From assembly GCA_013407085.1 (NCBI GenBank), contig JACCGJ010014096.1, positions 1 through 64,000 on the forward strand: a stretch of 64,000 nt of DNA, given 5' to 3'. Below the pieces are notes generated by a model, which had not been told where the DNA came from, made no database searches, and saw nothing but the letters and a program-made list of their open reading frames with translations. This document shows positions 12,023-26,254 of this stretch, piece by piece. This DNA is from Atriophallophorus winterbourni (taxonomy: Eukaryota; Platyhelminthes; Trematoda; Plagiorchiida; Microphallidae). The translations under genes and the position numbers were made by a program. The number at the start of each line of letters is the position of its first letter. Positions within the stretch are counted from its first letter, which is position 1.

Positions 12023-14385
12023 TTACTGCTTTTGGTATGTAATAATAATAATATATATATTCTTGGACATCCAAGGCCTGTAATACATGGTCAGTTTATC
12101 AAAATTGAAACAGCAAAAGAAAATATAACGGTGCAAACGACCGAAGTGAGCGGGATTTTTAAACATTTTTTCCGTTCAATAATGGGAACGAATATACATT
12201 AAGTAAGAAAAAAATTCTAATGTCTGATACCAATAAGTTTTCATTTAAATTTTGTAAGGATTTACGGATTGCAAGGATGGGAAAACATGGAGAAAAGAAA
12301 TGGAAGGTAATTATGGAAAAAGTGGAGTGAATTGTAATAAATTATCATAAAAAATTGACGAATAAATTGTATATGCATCAATTCATGTTTTTTTATGAAA
12401 AGTTTGGTTGAGAAGATGAAAAAGAGAATATAAATCCATCAGCATAAGAAAATCTAAGAAATTCTGGGAGATGAGAGAGGGTGTGGTTAATAACATGGGA
12501 GTAGGGTACGCTGTGTGCTCCAATACTCTCGAAGAATTGTCGACGAATCGGACCAAAATATGTTCACCAGCCGTGTTTTCGTAATCTGCAGGAGAGTGAA
12601 TCGCAAATAGAACAAATCTCGGGCGGATAGATTTCCAGCCAGTTTCAGTGATGGTTCGGTATTCGAAGACACTGGAATATAATGAAAGTTATTCTCTTCA
12701 CCATCATGGTGAGAGGTCATCAAAGTAAAATAGTTCATCATTTGAAAAATAAGAATGTACATTAAAAACATAATGATTTTCAGTTTTTTTATACTTTCTT
12801 ATTTTTCTGGTAGATTTTATTGTTTTGCAAGTTTGAATGAAAATGTGACATTTATAAGCCTCAAATGAAATAAAATGATGTATGAATGATATCTATTGAT
12901 CCAAACCACTGAGAGCCGGAGCTTTGTGTTAATTTGAACCGTCTTTTGATTTTGAGTTTCCAGTATCCTTGCACGCAATGCTTCAGCGTGTGTTCCTCAG
13001 GTCGCACTTAATGTGTTCAATCTGATGTCACAAGGGATAATTTTTAATGTAATCGCCAAGTATGTTTGACGAACTCTGTTAAGAAGGCGAGTTTCATTGA
13101 TTTGGTCACACACCTTTGTAATTGGATGACCGTGGTAATCTGAAGGTACTAGCAACGACACACTACTACGCTCCTATTGTTTCTGCGATGTAGAGCCATT
13201 GTTTGTAATCGTGTCGTTGTTGTTGTTCAACAGCCTCCTTGTATTGACAGACTCTAAAATGACTAAAAGAATTAGACTGTTCTAGATGCCTTTGTTACGA
13301 ACAGCAAGACGTCATTTTATTACCAACCAGGTTATATCAGCAATAATTAAAGTATTGCACTTGGAAACTCACGTAGCAAGTACGAATTTAAAAGAACTGT
13401 TTCCATATCTCTCTTAATGCTTAGTGTTATTTTCAGTAGAAGTGAACCACCGGAATGTGGTTCAACGAAATCTTGTTTTCGTTTTCCAGCATCGCTTATG
13501 TAGATGTCATCATTAAAACATCAGGATATATTGTTGGCCTGACGATTGTCTAAAATTTCTATCAATTTAAAAATACACAATAATTTCGTCAATGATGGTT
13601 GATTCTCTACTACTTTGCTCCGAAAGAAATTCTAGACGCTTGTTCAGCTAATAGGCCACTTACCTCAATGTGAAAACGGAACATAGATGAACCATTGGGA
13701 ACAACTGTTTATGAAAGGATTATAAACATAGTGTGATTCTCTTCGCCTTAGACGGGCCAAATTTCAGATCAATGGGTTGCTTTAAAAAGCTTGAATTAAA
13801 CGAGGCATGAAATTTTGGTCGTTGAGCAATTTAATTTGAGTGATGAATGTGCATTATTATATTTTATATAGTTCGCGCACGCGATAAAAATCTTAATGCG
13901 CCAACAAATTAAATTACAATTACACGATTTTTCATGCAAACGGAAATCAACTATGATTATTAAGCTAACATTCCTTCCAAGAGTTGCACACTGTTATGCA
14001 TCAGGCATCGTTGAGCACAAACAAGTATTGCATTATTAAATGCATGACATTTATCTACTTATAACAAATGCAGGAGCGATTTTATATTTTATAGTCACCC
14101 ATAATCTACAGATTAATTTAATTTCTGTGATATGTTGCTAAGCAGTATTGTTCAATTGCTTCAGTTTTCTTGTGATCGAGAGATAAGTGTTATGAAAATC
14201 AAAAAATATCGCGGACTGCTCAAATTTGGGATGTGATCCCAATTTTCCGATTACATTAACGCTTCTTATATTCAACGTATTCTCTTTACATATTTCAAAT
14301 CAATTTCATTTAAATAATATCAGCGGAATTCATCAAATATTTCCGATGAAAAATGCACTTGAAAACCTTATCATCTTCTCAAATT
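11561..14385. other. No recognisable gene
   Basis: AT-rich DNA with small frames only. It contains the (TA)n tract at 11985. A hairpin-like motif, CTCTTCACCATCATGGTGAGAGG at 12697-12719, resembles 348-360 and 905-930, so it may hold further copies of an unclassified repeat. Confidence 0.5.
11985..12018. repeat. (TA)n microsatellite
   Basis: About 17 uninterrupted TA units, followed 20 bp later by an (ATA)n/(TA)n tract at 12040-12060. Confidence 0.9.
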
Positions 14386-14389
14386 AGGC

Positions 14390-17300
14390 TTCGTAAATTA
14401 TCTAAGCCTAGTAATTGTACTGTCAGATTAGACAGTGACACTTCAGTTATTCTGAATAAATCAAAAAAATTATAACCGGAGGTGTCAGAAATTAGAAACG
14501 AACTAGCATTATGCAATTTCAGCTCTAATTCTCTAAAACCTCTTTTATCAATCATAAACTTTTATATAGGTATTGACCAACATATATTGATTCAATCCAA
14601 TAAATTGATAGAAACCATGAGCACAGAAATATATCACAGAGAAGCTCGTTCAAAAATGTTTTCATCTTCAATGTTGCAGATAATTATCCTTTAAACTATT
14701 TTATGAAATGCATCTTTTCAACATATGGCATCCCTATTGAATATTTCACTGTAGTCCTACTATGTAAAAACACAATTAAACAAAGTACTCCTATTTAATT
14801 AAAATTCACAGATAAGAGTTTTTCATCGTATTTACTTGATAATAAAAACCTTTTAAAAAGTATACCAAGGTTCTCAAGTGTAGTCTTAAAATCGGACTTA
14901 ACGCTCATGCAACGAAAATTAAACTATAAAAACGGACATTTATCAGCTCCACTATATCTAACAATACTTCAAATAATGATGAACGACTGCAATACGAAAC
15001 TTTAATTAAAATTAACACTAATAATTACCAAAGCTCAACACCCGCACCTGATAATCATGGTACGTGTGAAAAACTTCCTTTGCATTTACGCTCGCCGCGT
15101 TCACCTAAATTAAGAGAAACACGACACCTCCTACGAAATCATGCAACGTTCAGAGAGGCAGTAATCAGACAATCTCATCGACAACTTATGAAGACAACTA
15201 ATTATATAAGAAATTCACCTAGTTTCGACAACCGTATTGAAACATATTCTCGTTTCCTAATGAATAATCACCTACCATATCAGCAAAAGTATCACCGTTC
15301 ACCATCTCCTCCTGTACCTTTTTGTAATATTCAACTTTATTATAACTCAGATACCATTACACAATATCCCTCCTCTTATAATAATTATATACCCCAACCT
15401 TTATTTTATAAACCATATGTATCTCACTCCACTTATGAACCATACTTTTTCCTAATATCACTATTTTTCAAAAAGATATGAATTGAATTTTAAGCCTGAA
15501 GAACTCTCTAATGCACCTACCCAAAATCTTTTAACTTCCGACTTTTGTGTTTTCTGTTTTCTGGTCTTAAATGCTACATCAATTATACATAAAATCCATA
15601 TAATAAGATCTCATTTCTCTTCTAAACCTGTAGATATTATTCTTATAACTTAATTCTGGTCTCGTAATGATCACTCTGACTCTAAACTTATCATAACTAA
15701 CTACCAGATATTTAGGAGAAACCGCGCCCTAAAACAAGGTGGCGGTTGGCTTATTTATGTAAATTCAATATTTAAAGCTGATAGTATAACATCTTCGAAT
15801 TTAACAGAACTTGAAGATTCATTATGGACAGAACTACATATGCTAGATCTTTTAATAGGTTGCATCTACTACCCACCAGGCTCAACTTAATCTAATCTGA
15901 ATAATTTTACTCAAGCTTTTATCGAAGCGTCTTTACATCATGCACGCCATAAACTTATAGCCGGGGATTTTAACATGCCTAATTTAAATTGGCACGAACG
16001 ATGTGAAGTTAGCTCTCATACAAATTTCATGAAAACGCTTGACTTACTAGGTTACAAACAATTTATTGATAGACCGACTAAACAGGTAACATTCTTGACT
16101 TAGTCTTTACTTTAAATATTGATCCAACTAACTAACCAATATTGCCTTACCCCTTTAATGGGGATCATAAAATATTATCCTTCTATATACCATGGACTTA
16201 CAAAGCAACCAATGAGGTCAATACTTTATACCGTTACATCGATTGTAACCTAATTTCAACACTTATAAGGATTAAAGATTTGTCTCAATTCATCCTTTCA
16301 TATAATTTTCCAACTGCATCTTCTACATTGCATTTGGAAATTATAGGTTTAATCGACAGAACTAGCAGTCGTAAAAAGCGCGTAAAACAAACTAGACTTA
16401 AGAAGATGTAACAAATAAAAGAATGGTCTACAGTTGCAATAAACAATAATGATATCTTCGCTCGTCTACGTTCCTATGAACTATTAAGTGGCCACAAACT
16501 CATTCTAGACCACACATTGAAAGCATCAGAAAAAAGAGCACTGAACAGTGGTGATAAACTGAAATCACTCAGCAGACTAATAAAATCACGATCGGTAAAC
16601 TCACCCAGCAATCTAGATTTCATTATTCAGTATCAAACTTAAAACTCTGCAGAAATAAGAATTACAGAGCCCAATACAATCTGTGAAGAATTTCATAAAT
16701 ATTTCAATTTTACATACAATACTTGCAACACTAGAACATTTCGGACACCTAGTTTATTGAACACTATATGCAAAAATCTGAATGACATTAATGAAGTCTG
16801 CAAACAAACTAAGTTGAGCCTTAGGCCAGACATAACAGGCATTCCACCTGGCCATTTGTAAAATGGGTGGTGACGATTTCAAACTTCTTCTACTGAACTT
16901 ATTAAACACTTCAATTGAATCTGGAATCTTTCCTTCAGAATGGGAACACTCTGTCTTTAAACCCAGACATAGATCTGACTCGAAGCACACAGCATCAAAT
17001 TATCGCCTAATTGACCACATGGCAATATTATCTATGTTACTTGAGAAAATAGTATAAAAGCTATCTTAAATCAATTATCTCCAAGTTTCTTCTCTAGAGC
17101 TCAACATGGCTTCCTAAATAAAAGATCTTGCATTACGTGTCAGCTTGAATACGTTGACTATATTACTACATCGATTGAGGAAAGCTTGGCAGTTGTAGTT
17201 TTCCTCCTAGACATAAATAAAGCATTTGATACTGTTCCACATAAGTTATTATTATCGAAACTTGAATCATATGACTTCGGTGGTAATCTTCTTTTCTGGT

Positions 17301-18840
17301 TAACTTCTTTTCTTACCGATCGCACATTCACTGTTAAAGTTAATGACTATCGAACTTGCAGCCTACCCTTTCCCAGCAGGGTGCATCGAAGTAGCGTATT
17401 AGGCCCCTTAATGTTTCTTATATATGTATATATCAATGGCATACATCACATCATTCCACATAGTAAACTGTTCTCATTCGTTGATGACATGAGAGTCGTT
17501 ATCACTTTCCCAGCTAATCAAGCACAAACTTATATAGCTCGACTGAACAATATTTTAGCTGCACTTGTAGATTATGCGACAAATAACGGTCTGACCTTCT
17601 TAACAGCAAAATCAAATTTTATGCCTATACGATGCACGATACAAAAAACTGAATCCTTCTTAACAATAACGCAATTCAAATGATTGACAGCACGCGTGAT
17701 TTAGGATTTTGATATTCTGCATCACTCACTTTCAACGAACAGATACGCTACCTTATTACTAAAGCCAATCAAAGTAAGAATATTATACACAGATCTATAA
17801 TTCAACCTCATTGTAAAATAGAAATGTATAAATTATTCATCATTCCTATCCTAGACTATTGTAACATTTTATATGCCAATAATAATAAATCCGACAGCAT
17901 AGTTTTCAAAATCCATCATCAGTTATATCACCAAACAATCTAATAGAGGAAGATGTATACAACTGAACCTCGATTCCTTATGGTTTCGCAAACTCAAGCA
18001 CATTATCATTTTATTCTTCAAAATACTGTTAATTGATAATATAGAAATAAATTTCAGGTATAGCTTAAGAAACCGTGACAAAATTGATAAATTACCGAGG
18101 TTTCGTACTGAAGTTAGGAACAATTTCTTCGTGAATAAATGTGCAAAATTGTGGAATCTTCTTCCAAAATATGTAAGACGCAGTTCCTCTTTAAATGAAT
18201 TCAAATCACATCTGGCTTCATTTCTTACCATAGAAAAAATTCGTAATCTTCTTAACTCAGATGTCCTACCTGGTGATTCATATAATGATGACATTTCTGA
18301 GTATTGGTATTAAATAAATTTTCATAACGTTCGAATAAACATTCTCTCGCTTTCGAGTATTTTCTTCACAGCATAATTCTCAATCCGCACCCAAATGATA
18401 CTGACACCCTGACCTCAACCTGCTGGAATAAATTACTTCGCATAGCGGACAGAAAAACGGTGCATATCCGAGAAACAGCAATTGATTTCGGACAATAAAC
18501 ATGAAAAAGTTCGGAACATCAACAACAGAGATTATTCACGCATCCTCGATGGACCTTATCCTTTAAACATCAGTGCTGCCGGAATCACTCATTGACTTCT
18601 CTTCGCAATGATCGTGTTTTTGTACTATATCAGATTACGTACAGATTTTCTGAAAGCAACTTTAAATACTGTTACCTTAATATTTATTGAACGGTAAATT
18701 CTGATGAAGAAATGATCTTGAAAATTGTTTTGCAAATGTAAATATTATAATCTGATTGTACAAACCTTTTGGAAATTATTAATCATGTTCAAAATGCCTT
18801 GGATTTCCAAGAATAAAATTTATTTATTTATTTATTCATA
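14390..18840 (+). mobile_element. AT-rich LINE D, near full length, decayed
   Basis: A different, much more AT-rich non-LTR family. ORF1 debris lies at about 14390-15480 (two larger pieces 14482-14694 and 15080-15481). The endonuclease follows at about 15540-16110, with QGGGWLIYV near 15735, CIYYPPG near 15865 and an intact AGDFNMPNLNW near 15960. The reverse transcriptase lies at about 16850-17690, and the C-terminal region at 17830-18313. The element appears to end in a TTTATTTATTTATTTATT tract at 18817-18838. Stops and frame changes occur throughout. Confidence 0.75.
16860..17690 (+). pseudogene. LINE D reverse transcriptase
   Basis: Fingers at 16863-17057 (ESGIFPSEWEHSVFKP, then SNYRLIDHMAILSMLLEKIV) are followed by a frame break. 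The palm is at 17186-17683: LLDINKAFDTVPHKLLLSKL, then VHRSSVLGPLMFLIYVYINGI and FSFVDDMRVV. The normal GVPQGS is changed to RVHRSS, and the catalytic box is FVDD rather than FADD or YADD; the two aspartates remain. The changed glycine-rich box and upstream stop make activity unlikely. Confidence 0.75.
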
Positions 18841-19439
18841 ACACAGTGCAACCGGCTGACAGACATAAATCGAAGGAATTCCAAGCTCACGGTTGACATT
18901 AATCCACTTTGAAAATCGAACTTTGAAATCTGTTACATTTTCGGAAAACATGCTGCCTACTGAATTGCAGAATTTTTTATCATCTTCCCAGAGAATTTCC
19001 CAGTAGAAATCGCAGTATAAAAATTTAAATCTCTTGCTAAGATTGGAAACGTCTTAAATGCCTGAGAGTCGATGTTTTCAAAATTTCTCAAAATATCGAA
19101 TAAAGTTTAATTTTTTCACCATACTAGTCGCATTTCCTTGCGATGATTACAACTGATTACATCTTAACTTAGAATGTGAAAAACTTGGCGATAACCAATA
19201 AACCAAATGTTGTCTCATTATGGATAAAAGGCTACGTGACCAATAATGTGTTAAAACCAAGAACTATATCAAGGGTGGTTGGCAACATCGGTCATCTGTG
19301 TGAAAAAATCTTGGTTATTGATGAATGAGTCCCGATCCTACAAATGTCAAGTATTTGAATTCAAGGTCAACGTGGAGTTTTGGTTCTTACGAATTCTTTG
19401 ATATTGTATTTATTGATTACCACCGGATTTTAACATGGT
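18841..19439. other. No recognisable gene
   Basis: Spacer between LINE D and LINE E. No coding similarity seen. Confidence 0.5.
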
Positions 19440-22400
19440 TATTAATAGAAAATCTGCAAATGTAGATAATACTGTACCTATTGCAACGAAGATTCAAGGA
19501 AATCGGTGCCCCGATGCTCGCTTGTGGGACTCTTGTTTTGTGTGTTCCAAATAGGTTGCGGATAATGCAAAAGCGGTACAATGTGAAATATGTTTCAAAC
19601 GAATGCTTATTCGGTGCGGAAGAATGGAGCCAGAGACATTCTGGTGGCTTCAGAATATATCATGCGATTTTATTCGGACGGTATGTAAGATATGCCTTCC
19701 ACCATCAAGTGTTACGCTCGGAGATAGTCAGAATAAATTCTTAGCTGCATCTACTAAAACCGCTGAAATGCTCGATGGAGGATACATAAATATTGACTCA
19801 ACCTTAGCTAAAGACAGACCACCTATCTGTGGAGCAAGCTTGCATGCCATTCGCTTCCTCGACTACAAGCCGTTTACAAAATAGTATTAGTACCGATGAT
19901 ACGTTTAACGTGCAATAACTTGACGTTTACTCGCCTTCAACGCTGATTGCTCATCAGTTTAGAAGGATTACAACTTATGCCGACGTGACGTCAAAGGGTC
20001 TACCTAGTGATCCGGGCTATGCAGTCTTGTTACAGCGATTGAGTAATATATAGGCTCAGCTAAATGTAGTGAAAGAAGTGCCTACTACCTAAAATGCTTT
20101 TAGATATTCAGTCTCAAATGAGACACATTTGGATTCTCGGAAGCGATGCCATATTATGGTGAATGCTACTGAGCAAGCCGGGAACACGGCTGAGATACGT
20201 TTACAGCAAGAGCGCACGTCCCTACAATCCACTTTTTCAAAGCTATTTAATCATGGGGGAGAAGGAGTTACCATCATTTCTGCATTCCGACTTGGCCGGA
20301 GAAGGAGGAGGATAAACCGCGAATGCTGAAAATTCTCTTAGTTTCAGATGAGCAAGTCCAAATGTTACTCAGATGTGTTCATCTCGAAGAAAAGCCGTTC
20401 AAGATACTACGTGACCTGTCTCTTGAGGATAGAATTAACATACAAACAGCCACCCAGTAATTGCGAACTCGTAGAGAAGCTGGCGAGGTAGATATCCATA
20501 TTGAGAATTTTCGGGTAGCGTGGAGGAGGCCGCACATTCGTTGTAAGCCGCTGTCAGTCCTACCCTCGTTTATCCTTCTGTGAAGAGATTCCAAGTCATG
20601 TTTTTCAACGCGAGGAATATGCGAAATACAATTGACAAGGTTAATGAAACTGTCTGTGCGAGACAGCCAGATATAATTACTATTGCGGAATCGTGGTTAG
20701 CATTTGATATATCTGATTTGGAGTGCGCGCTAACACACTATATGCGTTTCAAGACCTTCAAGCTTCAAGACCTACCGATGGCGTTGCCGTATACCAAAAA
20801 AGCACCTGATGTGAAAGTATTAAAAAGGTTTTAACGTGATGCCGGAAATGCTGAAATTATATGGTGTAAGGTGAAGTCTAGCTCTTGAGCTGCATCACTT
20901 GGGGTAATTTACCGCTCACATGGCGCTTACGTTCCTGCGTTATATGATCAAATCAAGCGGTATGGCATCACTGGTGACTGTATCGTTCTTGTAGATCTGA
21001 ATGCTACTAATATAAACTGGGCGGATTTAGTTTCGAGGGGTGAACCGTTCCAACAAGAATTCCTAGATACGATTTCGGAGCTGAATTTAGTGCAGAATGT
21101 GAACGATCCTACGAAGATATGTGTCGGACAAGTTCCTCCGATGTTGAATTTCGTGGTCGATCGAGACCCTTATTAGTTGCAACGATCTTTATGGTCCGTT
21201 TGACATGCCCATAGAAACTACTGGAACTTAGACACTCAGAGTCTAATCACGTCTGCAAACTCGATTGACTGGTTACTCCCTCCATCTACGAATGTTGATA
21301 CCTGTTGTTTGGACTTTTGGGGTAAAATCAGATCGCTTGAAAATCATGACCCATTTATGAATGGAAGATCCCCGGCTAGGGGTCCGCCGTGGTTTGATAA
21401 CGTTATTTGTAAATACATGAAGGAAAGAGAGCGGTTATGGCGGAAGATTTGTTCTAGTGGATGCACCGATGACTGTGTAAACTACAAAGTTATCCGCAAC
21501 AAGTGCACCCACCTAAAAAGAGAAAAAAGGCAGAACTATGAAACTCGTTTGGTGGACGAAGCCAATTCGGTGGCGAAACGCTGGTTTGTGTACACTAAAC
21601 GTAGAACCAAAGCTTTTCAAAGAGTACCTTGCTTGAGATCCATGGGGGGTTCAACTGAACATGAAGATGAACGTAAAGCAGTTCTTCTCACCGCTCAGTA
21701 CAGTTCAGTTTACACAGAGTAGACGTTTCCAATCTGCTTCATGAGAGCAGCGCCGAAATGCCGGAAATCTCGCTCTCGCTAGAAATGGTGCAGAATTTAC
21801 TTGAACGACTGGATGTACACTCGGCACCTGGTCCAAACGGATTACATCCAGTGATTTTAAGGGTATTGTCGGGTATCATACACAAACCACTGGCGCTAAT
21901 CTTCAGTTTATCACTGAGGTGTGATCGGTTATTTCGAAATTAGAAGTACGGCATTGTCAAGCCATTGTATAAGGGCGGAGAAACCAGTGATCCAACTAAC
22001 TACAGACCGGTTACCCTCACTTCGGTAGTTGGGAAGTTTCTGGAACAACGGCTGAAAAACAGATAGAAGATTTCCTCTTTACAACCAGCCAGCTAACATC
22101 TGCTAAACATGGTTTTACGAGAAGACGATTATGCGCATTCAATCTCATTAATGCTCGCGAGCACTAATGTGCTAAACTTGATCTGGGCCACCCGGTAGTC
22201 ACTGCCTTCCGTGACTTCAGTAAGGCTTTTGATCGTGTTCCATTTCAACGTCTATTACTCAAGCTCCGTGCTCACAGTGTAAAGGGACCTGTTGTAACTT
22301 GGATTCAAGACTTCCTTGTTGACCGTTATACACAGGTTGAGGTTAACGGAGTGTAATCGCAGACTACACGTCCAACTCCTGGAGTTCCGCAAGGATCTGT

Positions 22401-23320
22401 TCTCGGCCCGTTACTTTTCAAAGTATATATTAATGACCTGCCCTACTCATTGAATCTGAATTGTCTACTTTATGCGGATGATCTAAAAGTTTAAAGTATA
22501 GTAAGCTCTTCTGCTGAGAATACAGTTTTCCAGAACGAATTTAACAAATTGCTCGATTAGACGGTAAAATGTGCTGTAATGCTTTTGGGGCCAAGAACTC
22601 CTGAAGGTGCGTACTTCTTCGGGGATCATCAACTGAAATGTGTTGATATTGAACGTGACCCGGGTACAATTGTGACTCGGTCGCTTAAATCCAAGGAGGA
22701 TACGAGCAGAAAGCTGCTGCTGCAAACTGCACATGGTGGGCTATTAACCGGTTTCGCATTGATTTTTCCACATACGTGAGACCAGTTTTGGAATTTGATT
22801 TGCCAGCCACCTATCCACAAACTAATGGAGAACGTTACCAGTTGAAAAAATGCAAAGGCGGGCGACGAAACGAGTAAAAGGATTGAAATCAATTTCTTAT
22901 GTGAAGAGAGTTCAACGCCACAACCTCATGTCGCTCAGTATTTATCGTGTGCGCTACGACATGCGGCTAACTAGTCGCATATTACTAGGAGCGTATGGTG
23001 ACGAGCTGCGCGAGTTTTTACCCCTCGCGTCGGACTCAAGATCCTGTAACCATGCTCTAAAGCTTCAAAAGTGACTGACACTACGCTTATCACAGGGATT
23101 CACGCTTTCAACAAGAATTGTTTATTTGTGGAATGCGCTTCCGGAAGAGGTTATTTCAGCAAGATCTGAAAACCAAGTCATGCAACTTTTGGAAAAGGTA
23201 TTTGTTGTAATCACGGCGAAGCTGAACAACACTGAAAAGGATTACTTCAACTAAGGTTCTCCTGGATTACAAGGGCTTGACCCTCTGTCGTCTATCAAGA
23301 AGAAGAAAAAGAAGAAAAAT
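19440..23320 (+). mobile_element. CR1-like LINE E, full-length layout, decayed
   Basis: Order: PHD-like finger at about 19520-19720 (CFVC, QCEIC, RCGRMEPETFWWLQ, VCKICLP); ORF1 C-terminal region 20129-20600 (SAFRLGR); endonuclease from 20580 (FFNARNMRNTIDK); linker 21309-21722; reverse transcriptase 21758-22500 ([59 protein letters not shown]); C-terminal region 22850-23220. It ends in an AAG-rich tract at about 23298-23320, after a conserved 3' sequence containing GGGCTTGACCCTCTGTCGTC that is shared, inverted, with LINE F at 24040-24062. Multiple stops. Confidence 0.8.
21309..22500 (+). pseudogene. LINE E reverse transcriptase region
   Basis: The linker frame 21309-21722 carries the basic segment typical before the polymerase (KYMKERERLWRKICSSG). 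The RT begins at 21758. The YADD box with both catalytic aspartates is read at about 22473. Breaks include a stop after RLFRN at 21943, frame changes between 22040 and 22200, and a stop after DLKV. Confidence 0.75.
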
Positions 23321-24002
23321 GTCATTTTTTTCTAAACAAAATTTAATAACATACTATCAACAGATCATACATTAGCTGATACTTTGAAGTCAGCAAGAAT
23401 ATTCATGAGCAGCTCAAAATAGCGATATAAGTATAGATCCCTACGAATGACCTTAATTCTAAGGGCGAAGAGATGAATTTACTCCGTTAATCATATCCCA
23501 TACAACATCTATTGCCCATAATTCTGAAAATATAAATTGCAGTTTTCCAGAATACCTGATTAGATTAGGAAGCACACAAAACAAAGAATATTACTGATTT
23601 GGCAACATTAAGGTCACCAACATTTTTTATACTTGATTATTTTCTACTCGTTTACAGTTTGAACTTTTCCTGTTCGTTCAATTTCTTGACCTTCAAAAAT
23701 TATTTGCTATTTCGCATGAATGTGTTAACGGAATCTGTTATTGCTGCACTACGAATAACTTAAATCTGTAAGCCGTGCCCCACGTAAACATGTATTTTCA
23801 AATCATAACATAAAAAATAATTAATTGTTAATAATTGGTCTTACATAAACTCACGTATTTCATTAACTGATTGTAACGTGATACAAAACTCTGAAACGCA
23901 AATAGTTGACAAGAGACGGTAAATTAATATATAATCTTCAAAACTAATATTGATTTAGGGTGATACGTGCCTAAACATTTTGGTGACTGATTTTTGTACA
24001 TC
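23321..24002. other. No recognisable gene
   Basis: Spacer between the 3' ends of LINES E (+) and F (-). No coding similarity seen. Confidence 0.5.
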
Positions 24003-26222
24003 TTCCTATATCAGTTCAGTTCAGTTCTTCTTCTTCTTGATAGACGACAGGGGGTCAAGCCCTCGTAAACCGCATCTCTTCATATCAGCAACATAGTCCA
24101 GGAGAACCTTAGCTGAAGAAATCCTGTCTAGAATCTTTTTCGGTGGAAAGCTGCAGAGAAGCCCCACCACTGCCAAAATGTTTTTTCTTTACGTCTGTTT
24201 GAAATCTTCGACGATCACAACTTCAAGAGATTATCCGGATTGCATTTATGGAGCACCGCGTTATAGCTAATGCTGGAAAAAAGAAAAAAACACCAGGACG
24301 GTGAGGAGTCAGCTGAAGTATAATGTAAAAAAACACAGAAAACTCTGCCATTTACTTGATTTAAGATAAAAGCTAAACTACCCGAACTTGTATAGTAATT
24401 AGGGAGAGTATTCAGGAAGAAACTCAGCCCCGCTGCGGTCCAAACCCTGCTTATAACTTGAGACCGAACTGCAGGATATAAGTTCTTCTGGAAGAATCTT
24501 CCAGAACTTTACCACCATACGACTGAAAAAGTGTTTCCTGCAGTCTAGCCGACATCATTTCTTAGCCATTTTAAGTGAATGGCCCCGGGTGCCCAGCTTG
24601 GGTATGGTATGAAAGCACAAGCCTGATCCAGGCAAAGTGCCGCGTAATCAGAGACTGCACGTGGTCTAAGATACTGTCAAGTTGCCCAGGCCTAGACAGA
24701 TATGAGGAAGAAAAAATAACAGAAAATAGTAGTGAGACTCCAGCCTGTTTCGGCATGCAGCTCACTACCGGTAGCCAATAAATTTAGCACGATGTTAGTC
24801 GCACAGCACAGAAATGCTGCACGATTGCACATCCGTGCACAGCTCGGGACTTAATGTAGAGAAACCGTTCATTGGCACGCCACTTGAACCCTTCAAGACC
24901 TTGAAGGTTTCAATTAAGTCACCTCGTAAACAATGTCGGAGAAAAGATCGAGAGACATCAGGCGTGCAGCGTACGGTTCCACCCGCTGACCTTCAATCAT
25001 GCGTGTTGCGAGGCGCTGTACACTTTCAAGCCGAAGGATGTCCTTTTTGTATTGAGGACACCACGCCTGAACACAATATTCGAGATTCGGCCGAACTAAT
25101 GCATTGTTAAGTGGCATCAGGTCTTCTGCTCGATAGCACTGTTTCCAGCCTAAGAAGTACCTTGCGCGCACGCCGAGATGCAGCGGCACATTGGTCCTCC
25201 CATTTGAAGTCATCCCAAACCAGTACTCCCAAATCCTTAACACACTGTGTGGCGTTAACACTGAAGGAATTTCCCGACACCTGGAATGAAATCTTATCAC
25301 TTAGTGCTGATAATGGTTTGCTTTCATTAAGGTTTAGTGGGAGGTTCCACTGGTATGACCAGTTTATGACCCGCTCAAGGTCGTGTATAAAGGTATCTTT
25401 ATCCGTTAATCTGATGAACTTCACATCATCACTTCAAGGCAGACGACAAGTCATCAATGAAAATTAGGAATCGAAGAGGACCGAGTACCGAACCTTGAGG
25501 GACTCCACTGATCACGTCGGCTTGGCTAGACAACGTGGATCTAACCGGAACTCTGAATGTCCTAGCTGTAAGGAATGCTTTTATCAAAGCATGTAGACTA
25601 CCCTGTATGCCTTTTGATACAAGCTCGATCTCTAGAAAGCGGTGACTCCCGGAATCGAAAGCCTTGCTAAAATCTAAGTAAAGGGCTTCGACTGGCTTTC
25701 CTTCACCCACCATTTTAGTTGCAGTATCAAGAAAACTAAGATGGTTAGTCAGGCAGGAAATTCATGTTGAGTTACACACAATAGACTAAGATGCTGAGAG
25801 GTTTTGTCACGCAATAGTTTTTCCAGTACTTTTGAGACGATGCTAGTCAGGCTGATAGATCTATAGTTCTAAAGAGGTTACCTGCAACCACCCTTGTGTA
25901 TTGGCACGACTATGGCTTCTTTTCACTTACTGGGAACCACTCCCAGCTGCAAACATGAATTAAAGAGCTTGCAAAACGGTTCGGTAAGCACTGAAGCAAG
26001 ATTCATAAGCATAATTGAGTGGATACCATCTGGTCCTTCAGATTTGTTGACGCAAACATGGATAAGTGCGTCATACACCTCAGCCTCATCGAAGGACAAC
26101 TCATCTAATATATAGGCACCAGGTGTCAGACTAAGCAGACCCGACGGTGCATTTGAAGAAATATCCCGTCGTTGAGCGCTAGTAGAGAACCCCGAGAAGG
26201 CAGTCGCCTTAGACATGTCGGT
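24003..26222 (-). mobile_element. CR1-like LINE F, 5'-truncated
   Basis: Same family as LINE E, opposite orientation. The 3' end at 24005-24062 is the complement of E's AAG tail and of its TTGACCCTCTGTCGTC box. On the - strand the order from 26216 down is: RT fingers (DELSFDEAEVYDALIH, SEGPDGIHSIMLMNL), palm 25713-25429 ([23 protein letters not shown]), thumb 25424-25107 (VNATQCVKDLGVLVWDDFKW), and C-terminal region 25300-24860. Bases around the FADD box are deleted: the frame jumps from SSALK to DDVKFI. A SINE-like copy is inserted at 24600-24838. Confidence 0.8.
24600..24840 (+). repeat. SINE-like family S, full copy inserted in LINE F
   Basis: A complete two-module copy, from GTATGGTATGAAAGCACAAG to GATTGCACATCCGTGCA. 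It splits the C-terminal region of LINE F. Flanks carry an imperfect 10-bp direct repeat (CCAGCTTGGG on the left, ACAGCTCGGG on the right), consistent with target-site duplication. Confidence 0.8.
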
Positions 26223-26254
26223 ATCAGCTACTTTTCAGTTCTGCAGTTTTTAAT

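Noticed and set aside
24571..24765. Recurring frames with a SSYLSRPGQLDSILDHVQS-like pattern (also 30092, 57660, 59201, 59671)
   Set aside because: They are translations of the SINE-like family S on the reverse strand, not a protein family.
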